In this document: piece after piece, positions 17,783 through 25,512 of the stretch
Position numbering within the stretch: position 1 is the first letter of the stretch
Layout: every line of letters starts with the position of its first letter
Source of the DNA: Carnobacterium_B sp045617425
Lineage (GTDB): Bacteria; Bacillota; Bacilli; Lactobacillales; Carnobacteriaceae
Length of the DNA stretch: 64,000 nucleotides
Assembly (NCBI RefSeq): GCF_045617425.1
Contig: NZ_JAZLIO010000006.1
Location: 62,001 to 126,000, forward strand
Reading direction: 5' to 3'
Translations under genes and position numbers: made by a program
The notes under the pieces: generated by a model
What the model was told of the DNA's origin: nothing
The model's input: the letters and a program-made list of their open reading frames with translations, nothing else
The model's database searches: none

Positions 17783-18795
17783 TACAAGAAAGAAAGAAAA
17801 ATAGACCTAAAATTGTGGTCATTGGCGGAGGTACTGGATTACCTGTAATTTTGAATGGCTTAAAATCAAAAGATGCAGATGTAACAGCCATTGTAACCGT
17901 TGCTGATGATGGAGGAAGTAGCGGAACGTTAAGGAATTATGCGAATATCGTTCCTCCAGGAGATATTCGTAACGTACTAATTTCACTTTCCAATATTCCT
18001 CCTGCTCAAAAAGAAATTTTTCAGTATCGATTTGATACAAATGATAATTTTTTAGCAGGACACTCAATTGGGAATCTCGTTATTGCAGCTATGTCTGAAA
18101 TGAGAGGGAGTATTTTTGAAGCCATTCAATTATTGTCTAAAATGATGTTAGTAGAGGGACATGTTTACCCAGCAGCAGAAGAACCATTAACGTTGCATGC
18201 CATTTTTGAAGATAAGTCTAAAATTTCAGGCGAATCAAAAATTGCTAAAGAAAGAAAAAAAATAGAACGTGTATATGTAACAACAGTAGCAGATGATCAT
18301 AAAGCTAAAGCTTCTAGAAAAGTCATTGCAGCTATTCATGATGCAGATATGGTCGTTTTAGGACCAGGAAGCTTATTCACTAGTATTTTACCCAATTTAA
18401 TGATTGATGATTTAGGGGAAGCAGTCAAAGAAACTAAAGCAAAAGTCGTTTACATTTGCAATATCATGACTCAGCTTGGCGAAACTGAAAATTTTACGGA
18501 TGCTGATCACGTATGCGTGTTGCATCAACACTTAAGTAAAAAATTTATTGATACAGTCTTGGTCAATATTGGTGAAGTTCCGGAAAATTATATGGATACC
18601 GAACGCTATAATGAGTACTTAGTACAAGTAGCCCATGATTTTAAAGGGTTAGCTGAGGAAGTTCCTTCTATTATATCAGATGATTTCCTTGAATTAAGAG
18701 ACCAAGGAGTCTTTCATAATGGAACAAAAGTTGTGGATGAATTATTTAAATTAGCTTTTGACAATAGACGGTTAGAAAAAAGAAATAGTTATTAA
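17779..18795 (+). CDS. yvcK: Gluconeogenesis factor / cell-morphology protein YvcK (CofD-like)
   Basis: A 338-aa Rossmann-type protein binding UDP-sugars, required in B. subtilis for growth on gluconeogenic carbon and for normal cell shape. It shows the GGGTGLPVIL nucleotide loop near the N-terminus, the TVADDGGSSG segment and VVLGPGSLFTSILPNL. It is coupled to rapZ by a four-base overlap and precedes whiA. Confidence 0.94.
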   Translation: MIQERKKNRPKIVVIGGGTGLPVILNGLKSKDADVTAIVTVADDGGSSGTLRNYANIVPPGDIRNVLISLSNIPPAQKEIFQYRFDTNDNFLAGHSIGNLVIAAMSEMRGSIFEAIQLLSKMMLVEGHVYPAAEEPLTLHAIFEDKSKISGESKIAKERKKIERVYVTTVADDHKAKASRKVIAAIHDADMVVLGPGSLFTSILPNLMIDDLGEAVKETKAKVVYICNIMTQLGETENFTDADHVCVLHQHLSKKFIDTVLVNIGEVPENYMDTERYNEYLVQVAHDFKGLAEEVPSIISDDFLELRDQGVFHNGTKVVDELFKLAFDNRRLEKRNSY

Positions 18796-18829
18796 ATGTG
18801 AGAATAAATAATAGAAAGGGGGTTACTCC

Positions 18830-19786
18830 ATGTCTTATGCTTCAGAAGTAAAAAAGGAATTGACTCAATTAGAAGTTCATAGAGAACACGCCAAAGCTGA
18901 ACTAGCAGCTTTGATTCGGATGAATGGTACGGTTGGGTTAGTAGATAAAAAATTCATTCTAAACGTACAAACTGAAAATGCAGCTATTGCAAGAAGAATA
19001 TACGTGTTGCTGAAAGATCATTTTGATGTTGAAAGTGAATTGTTGGTTCGCCGGAAAATGAAATTAAAGAAAAACAATGTTTATATTGTACGTTTAAAAC
19101 ACGGCACTAAGGAAGTGCTCTCAGATTTATCTATTATGGAAGGGATGTCTTTTCATAGTCATGTTTCTGATGAAGTAATGGCGAATACTCAAAAAGTAAA
19201 ATCGTATTTACGAGGCGCTTTTTTAGCAGGAGGATCCGTAAATAATCCAGAAACTAGTCGTTACCATCTTGAAATCCATTCAAGTTATGAGGAACATAAT
19301 GATGATATCTGTCAAATGATGAATCAGTTCGATATGAATGCTCGTACATTAGAAAGACGCAATGGATACATTACTTATTTGAAAGAAGCAGAAAAAATTG
19401 CAGATTTTTTAGCATTGATTGGCGCAACAAGTGGCATGCTTAAGTTTGAAGATGTACGAATAATCAGAGATATGAGAAATTCAGTAAATCGTTTGGTCAA
19501 TTGTGAAAATGCCAATTTAAATAAGACGATTGACGCGGCAAGTAAACAGATTGAAAGCATTAAATTTATCGATGAAATGATTGGATTAGATAAAATTCCA
19601 ACAAAATTAAGAGAAATCGCGCTTGTGCGTTTAGAATATCCAGAAGTAACGCTAAAAGAATTAGGAGAAATGATCCCTAGTGGAACGATTAGTAAATCCG
19701 GAATCAATCACCGCTTGCGCAAGTTGAATGAGATGGCAGAAAACTTAAGAACTAAGGAACGTACAAGATCCGTTGCAAGCAATTAA
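18830..19786 (+). CDS. whiA: DNA-binding protein WhiA
   Basis: A 318-aa protein combining a LAGLIDADG-endonuclease-like fold with a C-terminal helix-turn-helix. The visible parts are LRGAFLAGGSVNNPETSRYHLEI (degenerate LAGLIDADG) and LKELGEMIPSGTISKSGINHRLRKL (HTH). WhiA influences cell division in Bacillus and sporulation in Streptomyces. AAGGGGG at 18818-18824 serves the ATG. It is the last gene of the rapZ operon. Confidence 0.96.
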   Translation: MSYASEVKKELTQLEVHREHAKAELAALIRMNGTVGLVDKKFILNVQTENAAIARRIYVLLKDHFDVESELLVRRKMKLKKNNVYIVRLKHGTKEVLSDLSIMEGMSFHSHVSDEVMANTQKVKSYLRGAFLAGGSVNNPETSRYHLEIHSSYEEHNDDICQMMNQFDMNARTLERRNGYITYLKEAEKIADFLALIGATSGMLKFEDVRIIRDMRNSVNRLVNCENANLNKTIDAASKQIESIKFIDEMIGLDKIPTKLREIALVRLEYPEVTLKELGEMIPSGTISKSGINHRLRKLNEMAENLRTKERTRSVASN

Positions 19787-19827
19787 AAAAGTATAGGTAT
19801 AAAGACATGCAAGAAATTTCTCGGTTG

Positions 19828-19874
19828 GGAGAGAAATGTAGACTTGGTCAGTCTATAAATTCTCCTTGTTTTTT
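19828..19874 (+). terminator. Terminator after whiA
   Basis: An outer GGAGA/TCTCC stem (19828-19832 with 19861-19865) and a perfect inner TAGACT/AGTCTA stem, with a small internal loop, followed by TTGTTTTTT. Confidence 0.75.
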
Positions 19875-19963
19875 CATTATAACTGGGCTACACTGTAATA
19901 GTTGGTGTTTTGGCGATTGTCAAAATAGGATTGTAACTGAAGCAGATTTGTTTGAGTATATCA

Positions 19964-20035
19964 GTCCCCTTAGTGTAATGGATATCACGCAAGATTCCGA
20001 TTCTTGAAATGGGGGTTCGATTCCCTCAGGGGGCA
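19964..20035 (+). tRNA. tRNA-Arg (anticodon CCG)
   Basis: A 72-base cloverleaf. The acceptor GTCCCCT (19964-19970) pairs with AGGGGGC (20028-20034), with discriminator A at 20035. The anticodon stem is CAAGA/TCTTG around the loop TTCCGAT, giving anticodon CCG, which reads CGG. The T-arm has GGGGG, loop TTCGATT and CCCTC (one G-U). The CCA end is not encoded. It is a single tRNA gene between whiA and dus. Confidence 0.95.
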
Positions 20036-20128
20036 TTTAAGTAAGCCTAATGATGTTGGTACAGCAACACTTTGAAACGTGTTTCGTACAAATACCAGAT
20101 ACTATTGAAGAGAATACATGTAAAATTC

Positions 20129-20174
20129 AGACCCGGATTTCGTGGAAATACTTACGATTTTTGGATCTTTTTTT
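20129..20174 (+). terminator. Possible terminator of the tRNA-Arg transcript
   Basis: Imperfect 14-bp pairing of 20129-20142 with 20155-20168 (two G-U and three mismatches), followed by a run of T. The rest of 20036-20325 shows no gene or clear signal. Confidence 0.4.
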
Positions 20175-20325
20175 CTATCACATTGATTCTATAATAGTTT
20201 TCGGGATTTTGATATAGTTGCTTAACCGTCTTTTATATGAGGAAACAAAAGGTAGAATATCTATAGGAAACGATGTGGACTTATTTTACAAAGGGCTGTA
20301 TAATTCCAACTGTTAAAAATCATTA

Positions 20326-20355
20326 TTGAACGGCTATATAGTTTATATATATAAT
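20326..20355 (+). promoter_or_regulatory. Promoter of dus
   Basis: TTGAAC (20326-20331), 18 bases, TATAAT (20350-20355). Transcription would begin near 20362, downstream of the possible GTG start at 20360, which is therefore unlikely to be used. Confidence 0.6.
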
Positions 20356-20407
20356 TTGGGTGAAAGTATTTGCTGATAGCCCATCATGGAAGGATCGATT
20401 AGTTAAA

Positions 20408-21388
20408 ATGAAAGAAAATTTTTGGCAAGATTTGCCACGTCCGTTTTTTGTATTGGCACCGATGGAAGATGTAACGGATGTCGTGTTTCGCCATGTAGTG
20501 AGTGCAGCAGGTAAACCAGATGTATTTTTTACAGAGTTTACAAATACCGTTAGCTATTGTCATCCAGAAGGACGTGATAGTGTCCGTGGTCGTTTAACAT
20601 TTACTGAAGACGAACAACCTATGGTAGCTCATATATGGGGAGACGAACCAGAACACTTCCGTCAAATGAGCATTGGTATGGCAGAACAAGGTTTTAAAGG
20701 AATCGATATTAATATGGGCTGTCCGGTACCGAATGTTGCAGGTAAAGGAAAAGGTAGTGGCCTTATTCGTCGTGCTACAGTTGCAGCAGATTTGATCCAA
20801 GCAGCAAAAACAGGAGGGCTACCAGTAAGCGTCAAGACCCGACTTGGCTATACAAATATCGATGAATGGCGTGATTGGTTGACACACGTATTTGAACAAG
20901 ATATTGCTAACCTTTCTATCCATTTACGCACAAGAAAAGAAATGAGTAAAGGCAATGCACACTGGGAAATGATTTCAGAAATCAAGAAATTGCGCGATGA
21001 AATTGCACCTCAAACACTTTTGACGATCAACGGAGACATTCCGGACCGCGAAACTGGTTTGAAACTTGTTGAAGAGTATGGTGTGGATGGCGTTATGATT
21101 GGGCGAGGTGTTTTTCACAACCCTTATGCGTTTGAAAAAGAACCAAAAGAGCACAGCAGCCAAGAATTGCTGAATCTATTTAGATTGCACTTAAATCTTT
21201 TTGATAAATATACCGTTGATGAACCCCGTGCATTCAGACCACTTCGTCGTTTTTTTAAAATCTATGTTCGTGGTATTCGTGGAGCAAGTGACTTAAGAGT
21301 ACAGTTGATGGAAACAGAAACAACAAATCAAGCCCGTGCATTACTTGATGAATTTGAAGAGAAGAATAAGGATATTTTAGGGGAATAG
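20408..21388 (+). CDS. dus: tRNA-dihydrouridine synthase
   Basis: FMN-dependent reductase that converts uridine to dihydrouridine in tRNA D-loops. The sequence begins MKENFWQDLPRPFFVLAPMEDVTD, a start common in this family, and has the catalytic block INMGCPVPNVAGKGKGSGL with its Cys, then SVKTRLG and INGDI. From the ATG at 20408 it is 326 aa. An in-frame GTG at 20360 would add 16 residues but lies at or before the predicted transcription start. A GGAAGG ribosome site is rather far away (14 bases). The subgroup (DusB/DusC-like) is not resolved. Confidence 0.9.
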   Translation: MKENFWQDLPRPFFVLAPMEDVTDVVFRHVVSAAGKPDVFFTEFTNTVSYCHPEGRDSVRGRLTFTEDEQPMVAHIWGDEPEHFRQMSIGMAEQGFKGIDINMGCPVPNVAGKGKGSGLIRRATVAADLIQAAKTGGLPVSVKTRLGYTNIDEWRDWLTHVFEQDIANLSIHLRTRKEMSKGNAHWEMISEIKKLRDEIAPQTLLTINGDIPDRETGLKLVEEYGVDGVMIGRGVFHNPYAFEKEPKEHSSQELLNLFRLHLNLFDKYTVDEPRAFRPLRRFFKIYVRGIRGASDLRVQLMETETTNQARALLDEFEEKNKDILGE

Positions 21389-21390
21389 CA

Positions 21391-21498
21391 ATGATTATCT
21401 CACCATTAATATTCTCATTCTTATGGTGGATAAAAGGTAAAGTAAATTATGATCATTTAGAAGCTTTTAATTTTTTGGATAATTTATTTATGTTATAA
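21391..21498 (+). CDS. Possible 35-aa small protein after dus
   Basis: An ATG-initiated frame of 35 codons begins two bases after the dus stop, with a GGGGA about eight bases upstream. The product would have a hydrophobic first half (MIISPLIFSFLWWI). I recognise no family. It could equally be untranslated sequence, since a promoter-like TGTTATAAT overlaps its end. Confidence 0.25.
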   Translation: MIISPLIFSFLWWIKGKVNYDHLEAFNFLDNLFML

Positions 21499-21549
21499 TT
21501 ATTTTATTGAAAGTGATTGAATTGTATCAAAGTCTTTAAGACAATTTTT

Positions 21550-21582
21550 GTGATTAGAATATAAATTCTAATCACTTTTTTT
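21550..21582 (+). terminator. Terminator upstream of clpP
   Basis: Perfect 11-bp stem GTGATTAGAAT (21550-21560) with ATTCTAATCAC (21565-21575), ATAA loop, seven T. Confidence 0.93.
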
Positions 21583-21603
21583 CAAAATTAGCAAACGAAA
21601 AAA

Positions 21604-21633
21604 ATTGACCTTTTTTGACCAATGAAGTAAAAT
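21604..21633 (+). promoter_or_regulatory. CtsR operator overlapping the clpP promoter
   Basis: ATTGACC TTT TTTGACC (21604-21620) is the reverse strand of the CtsR heptad repeat GGTCAAA-N3-GGTCAAA with one mismatch. The first heptad contains the -35 TTGACC (21605-21610), followed after 17 bases by the -10 TAAAAT (21628-21633). CtsR represses clp genes in Gram-positives until heat or protein stress. Confidence 0.9.
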
Positions 21634-21707
21634 ACACTTAGTAACTCATAGTGTAAATCGTTTAGTTACGCTATAAAAGAAACGAACAATTGAGGAGGAA
21701 ACAAATT

Positions 21708-22301
21708 ATGAATTTAGTCCCTACAGTAATTGAACAGTCATCAAGAGGTGAACGTGCCTATGACATTTATTCACGTCTTTTAAAAGACCGTATCATCATG
21801 TTAAGTGGTCCAGTAGACGATGATTTAGCAAATGCTGTAATTGCTCAGCTGTTATTTTTAGATGCACAAGATTCTGAAAAAGATATTTATATTTATATTA
21901 ATTCTCCAGGTGGTAGTGTAACTGCTGGTTTAGCGATTTTTGATACAATGAACTTTATTAAAGCAGATGTACAAACCATTGCAATGGGAATGGCTGCTTC
22001 AATGGGAAGTTTCTTATTAACAGCTGGTACAAAAGGAAAACGTTATGCATTACCGAATGCTGAAATCATGATTCACCAACCATCAGGCGGATCTCAAGGA
22101 CAAGCTACGGAAATTGAAATTGCTGCTCGTCACATTTTAAAAACTCGTGAACGCTTGAATAAAATTTTATCTGACCGTACAGGTCAACCAATAGAAGTCA
22201 TCCAACGTGATACAGATCGTGATAACTACATGTCTGCAGAAGATGCAAAAGCTTATGGTTTAATTGATGAAATTATGGAAAACAGTTCAGCATTAAGCTA
22301 A
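21708..22301 (+). CDS. clpP: ATP-dependent Clp protease proteolytic subunit ClpP
   Basis: Serine peptidase that forms the tetradecameric barrel fed by Clp ATPases. It is 197 aa from the ATG at 21708, nine bases after GAGGAGG (21692-21698); the TTG at 21690 is not used. Catalytic Ser98 (GMAASMG) and His123 (MIHQPSGG) are in the standard positions, with Asp in the QRDTDRDNYM region. Regulated by CtsR through the upstream operator. Confidence 0.98.
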   Translation: MNLVPTVIEQSSRGERAYDIYSRLLKDRIIMLSGPVDDDLANAVIAQLLFLDAQDSEKDIYIYINSPGGSVTAGLAIFDTMNFIKADVQTIAMGMAASMGSFLLTAGTKGKRYALPNAEIMIHQPSGGSQGQATEIEIAARHILKTRERLNKILSDRTGQPIEVIQRDTDRDNYMSAEDAKAYGLIDEIMENSSALS

Positions 22302-22357
22302 TAGTACAGACTCGTCTAGATAAGTAAGGCATTAGACAAGCGATACATCTGAAGAGT

Positions 22358-22402
22358 AAAGAAAAAAGAGATTGGAGCACCGCTTCAGTCTCTTTTTTCT
22401 TT
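22358..22402 (+). terminator. Terminator after clpP
   Basis: A 20-bp stem (22358-22377 with 22383-22402, two G-U pairs) and a five-base loop. The right arm includes TTTTTT. Confidence 0.9.
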
Positions 22403-22504
22403 GCTCTTATAGTCAGCCGACCGACTAAATGAGTCGAATCCATTTAATTGATCCACTATTATCTGTATAATGAAGCTAATAAACGAATTAAGGGAGGATA
22501 TTTA

Positions 22505-23032
22505 ATGGATATCAGCAATATAAAGGCAGACAAAGTAAACACAACCCATGGAATTAAAATTGGAAGTGATGACGCTCCAGTTAAAGTGATTGAATTTATT
22601 AATTTAAAATGCCCTTATTGTAAAATGTGGTACGAAGATTCAAAAGATGTACTAAACGACTATGTTTTTGCTGGAAAAGTGCAGCGAATCATTAAGCATT
22701 TTGATAAGGAAAAACCGAGTTTGAAAAAAGGAAACGTTGTGCACCGTTATTTAGACTATTCAAATCCTGAAAAGGCGCTTGAAGACATCGATTTCTTTTT
22801 TGCTCACCAAGAAGAGTGGGGATATTTAGAATCGTTTGATGATATAGCTGCTTATGTAGTTGAGAAAAGAAATTTATCCTTACAATCAAATGAATTGGCA
22901 GCTCAAGAAATTATCCAAGAGGCAAACCAAGCAAATGTTGTATTTGTACCGACCGTGTTTATTGATGAAGAAATTTTTGATGAGCATATTACGCAACAAG
23001 AACTCAAAAACTTGATTGAAGCGCGCATTTAA
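22505..23032 (+). CDS. DsbA-family thioredoxin-fold protein, cytoplasmic
   Basis: A 175-aa thioredoxin-fold protein with a CPYC active site (NLKCPYCKMWY, about residues 35-45) and the cis-Pro-containing VVFVPTVFIDEE segment near the end. There is no signal peptide, so it is unlike secreted BdbD/DsbA and probably works in the cytoplasm on thiols. AGGGAGGA just before the ATG at 22505 sets the start; an upstream in-frame ATG at 22448 lies across a TATAAT (22466-22471) and is not used. The redox partner is unknown. Confidence 0.8.
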   Translation: MDISNIKADKVNTTHGIKIGSDDAPVKVIEFINLKCPYCKMWYEDSKDVLNDYVFAGKVQRIIKHFDKEKPSLKKGNVVHRYLDYSNPEKALEDIDFFFAHQEEWGYLESFDDIAAYVVEKRNLSLQSNELAAQEIIQEANQANVVFVPTVFIDEEIFDEHITQQELKNLIEARI

Positions 23033-23097
23033 AAAATAGCTTGTGAAAAAGACATATCTTCTACACAATTTTAATGGAAAACTTATAAACATAATAG

Positions 23098-23126
23098 TTG
23101 AAAGATTAATAGATAACTGGTACAAT
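23098..23126 (+). promoter_or_regulatory. Promoter in front of the cggR leader
   Basis: TTGAAA (23098-23103), exactly 17 bases, TACAAT (23121-23126). It is the best promoter before the glycolytic cluster and drives a leader of about 170 bases. Confidence 0.7.
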
Positions 23127-23132
23127 TAACGT

Positions 23133-23240
23133 TGTGAGAGATGGTAATAGCACTTTGTTTAGTGCTGTTGTTGAATGATAAGAAAACAAGTACAGGAAAC
23201 TGAAAGTTTGATTTTCATTTTGATTCTCTTGTTTTTTTAA
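23133..23240 (+). ncRNA. Structured leader RNA with terminator upstream of cggR (candidate)
   Basis: From the expected start near 23133 the transcript contains a 6-bp hairpin AGCACT/AGTGCT with a TTGTTT loop. Then comes a terminator-type hairpin: an outer AACAAG/CTTGTT stem, a symmetric 6x6 internal loop, an inner AAACTGAAA/TTTCATTTT stem with one mismatch, and TTTTTTT. Transcription may stop here, giving a short RNA of about 105 bases, or read through into cggR. No known riboswitch family was recognised. Confidence 0.45.
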
Positions 23241-23258
23241 GTAGCAATGGTCGCTGAA

Positions 23259-23287
23259 CGACTAACGCGGTCACAAAGCGACCAACG
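23259..23287 (+). repeat. Direct repeat before cggR, possible CggR operator
   Basis: CGACTAACG (23259-23267) and CGACCAACG (23279-23287) start 20 bases apart, about two helical turns. They lie between the leader terminator and the cggR start, where CggR binds in B. subtilis. The sequence does not match the Bacillus operator closely. Confidence 0.35.
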
Positions 23288-23303
23288 TAGAAAGAGGTCG
23301 CTT

Positions 23304-24341
23304 ATGCAAAATGTATTATCTGTTATTGAAGAAGTCATTCCAGATATCATGTATACACTGCAGAATCGTTACCATATTTTGCGCAATGTTTTTTTATTGG
23401 GTCCTGTTGGAAGAAGAGTTGTATCTGATCGTATGGGGATTACAGAACGTGTCTTACGTACAGAATCAGAAGGCTTAAAGAAACAAGGGTTGATAAAAAC
23501 TTCAAAAATGGGAATGGAGCTAACCGAAAAAGGGGAATCCGTTTACCACCAATTGGATCAGTTAATGGGTCAACTTTTGGGGATGAAAGAGAAAGAGAAA
23601 AAACTCGCTTCTTATTTGGAGATTGAACACTGTGTGATTATTTCTGGTGATGTAGATGAACAGTCGAAATTACATGAAGAGATGGGTCGTGCTGCCGTAG
23701 AAGCTTTAGACTTTTTACTTCCAGAAGGCGATAATATTATTGCTATTATGGGTGGTACTACTATGGCAGAAGTGGCAAATCAAATGAATGAAACTCTTTC
23801 TCACAAAAGAAAGTTAATGTTTGTTCCTGCCAGAGGTGGATTAGGTGAATCGGTCGATATTCAAGCTAATTCAATTAGTGCTTTAATGGCACAAAAAACG
23901 AATGGCAAAAACCGTGTTCTTTATGTTCCGGAACAAGTAAGCGTAGAAACATATAAACCGCTATTACAAGAACCGGGAATAAAAAAAACACTTAAGTTGG
24001 TTGACGATGCGAATTGTGTTTTATATAGCATCGGAGACGCTAAGCTTATGGCAGAACGCAGAGGGATGAATGAAGAAGTTCTAGCTCTGATTGAAACTAA
24101 AGCAGCAGTTGGGGAAGCATTTGGAGAATTTTACAATCAGTCTGGTGAAGTGGTCTACAAAATACCACGCATTGGTTTGCAATCTGAAAAACTGGCAGAT
24201 ATTGCTAGTGTGATCGCAGTAGCTGGTGGTAAATCCAAAGCGAAAGCAATTGAGGCTCATATGAAAAAGGCACCACGCCATACGTGGCTCATCACAGATG
24301 AGGGTGCTGCTAACGAGATTTTAACAGGGATAACCCTTTAA
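23304..24341 (+). CDS. cggR: Central glycolytic genes regulator CggR
   Basis: SorC/DeoR-family repressor of the gap operon, inactivated by fructose 1,6-bisphosphate in B. subtilis. The 345-aa protein has an N-terminal winged helix (VGRRVVSDRMGITERVLRTE) and a sugar-phosphate-binding domain with IIAIMGGTTMAEVA and the C-terminal VAGGKSKAKAIEAHM phosphate-binding segment. The start is the ATG at 23304, with AGAGGT 23293-23298. The in-frame ATG at 23247 would add 19 residues that overlap the operator-like repeats and have no counterpart that I know of. It heads the glycolytic gene cluster. Confidence 0.94.
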   Translation: MQNVLSVIEEVIPDIMYTLQNRYHILRNVFLLGPVGRRVVSDRMGITERVLRTESEGLKKQGLIKTSKMGMELTEKGESVYHQLDQLMGQLLGMKEKEKKLASYLEIEHCVIISGDVDEQSKLHEEMGRAAVEALDFLLPEGDNIIAIMGGTTMAEVANQMNETLSHKRKLMFVPARGGLGESVDIQANSISALMAQKTNGKNRVLYVPEQVSVETYKPLLQEPGIKKTLKLVDDANCVLYSIGDAKLMAERRGMNEEVLALIETKAAVGEAFGEFYNQSGEVVYKIPRIGLQSEKLADIASVIAVAGGKSKAKAIEAHMKKAPRHTWLITDEGAANEILTGITL

Positions 24342-24382
24342 AATAAATATATTGCATGATTCCTAAAGGAGGAAATCTATTT

Positions 24383-25387
24383 ATGACAGTTAAAGTAGGT
24401 ATCAACGGTTTTGGACGTATTGGACGTCTTGCATTCCGTCGTATTCAAGAATTAGAAGGTATTGAAGTGGTAGCAGTTAACGACTTAACAGATCCAAAAA
24501 TGTTAGCTCACTTATTAAAATATGATACAACACAAGGACGTTTCAACGGTGACGTGGAAGTTAAAGATGGCGCATTTACTGTTAATGGTAAAGACATCAA
24601 AGTTTTAAGCAACCGCAACCCAGAAGAACTTCCATGGGGAGAGCTTGGAGTTGAAATCGTATTAGAATGTACTGGTTTCTTCACTACTCAAGAAGCTGCT
24701 GAATTACACATCAAAGCAGGAGCAAAAAAAGTTGTTATTTCTGCACCAGCAACTGGTAACATGAAAACAATCGTTTACAATGTAAACCACGAAACTCTTG
24801 ATGGTTCTGAAACAGTTATCTCTGGTGCTTCTTGTACTACTAACTGTTTAGCTCCTATGGCTCAAGTACTAAATGACAAATTTGGTATTGAATTAGGATT
24901 AATGACAACTATCCACGCTTACACGGGTGATCAAAACACATTAGATGCTCCACATCCAAAAGGCGACTTCCGTCGTGCTCGTGCTGCAGCAGCTAATATT
25001 ATTCCTAACACAACTGGTGCTGCTAAAGCAATCGGTGAAGTATTACCAGAATTAAAAGGTAAATTAGATGGAGCTGCACAACGTGTTCCTGTTGCTGCTG
25101 GTTCATTAACTGAATTACAAACAGTATTAAGAACAAAAGTAACTGCTGAAGAAGTAGATGCAGCAATGAAAGCAGCTGCTAACGAATCTTACGGATACAC
25201 TGAAGATGCAATCGTTTCTTCTGATATCTTAGGAATGTCATTTGGTTCATTATACGATGCAACACAAACGAAAGTTATCACTGTTGGTGACAAACAAATC
25301 GTTAAAACTGTTGCTTGGTATGACAACGAAATGTCATATACTTCACAATTAATTCGTACTTTAGAATACTTTGCTAAATTAGGTTAA
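24383..25387 (+). CDS. gap: Glyceraldehyde-3-phosphate dehydrogenase, type I
   Basis: Glycolytic NAD enzyme, 334 aa. It has the NAD loop NGFGRIGR (residues 8-15), the catalytic Cys151 in SGASCTTNC and the KVITVGDKQIVKTVAWYDNEM C-terminal block. AAAGGAGG (24365-24372) serves the ATG at 24383; the upstream ATG at 24356 overlaps the ribosome site region and is rejected. Codon use is strongly biased toward preferred codons, as expected for a very highly expressed gene. Confidence 0.98.
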   Translation: MTVKVGINGFGRIGRLAFRRIQELEGIEVVAVNDLTDPKMLAHLLKYDTTQGRFNGDVEVKDGAFTVNGKDIKVLSNRNPEELPWGELGVEIVLECTGFFTTQEAAELHIKAGAKKVVISAPATGNMKTIVYNVNHETLDGSETVISGASCTTNCLAPMAQVLNDKFGIELGLMTTIHAYTGDQNTLDAPHPKGDFRRARAAAANIIPNTTGAAKAIGEVLPELKGKLDGAAQRVPVAAGSLTELQTVLRTKVTAEEVDAAMKAAANESYGYTEDAIVSSDILGMSFGSLYDATQTKVITVGDKQIVKTVAWYDNEMSYTSQLIRTLEYFAKLG

Positions 25388-25425
25388 TCTTTAACAAGAA
25401 ACTTAAATTAGGATAGAGAATAGTA

Positions 25426-25465
25426 AAAAGCGGGGAGGCAGCGCGCTTCCTCGCTTTTCTTTTTT
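25426..25465 (+). terminator. Terminator between gap and pgk
   Basis: A 14-bp stem (25426-25439 with 25445-25458, two G-U pairs), a five-base loop and CTTTTTT. It should separate cggR-gap from pgk or reduce read-through, giving a gap-rich mRNA. Confidence 0.88.
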
Positions 25466-25512
25466 CAAAGATTAGTATTTACACATAATCGCTCTTTAGA
25501 GGAGGAACCTTA

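Noticed and set aside
19807..20007. 66-codon open frame between whiA and dus
   Set aside because: It runs through the whiA terminator and into tRNA-Arg(CCG) on the same strand, so it is not a gene.
23133..23240. T-box or known riboswitch upstream of cggR
   Set aside because: No T-box specifier or TGGNACCGCG antiterminator sequence and no motif of a common riboswitch; glycolytic genes are not usual targets.
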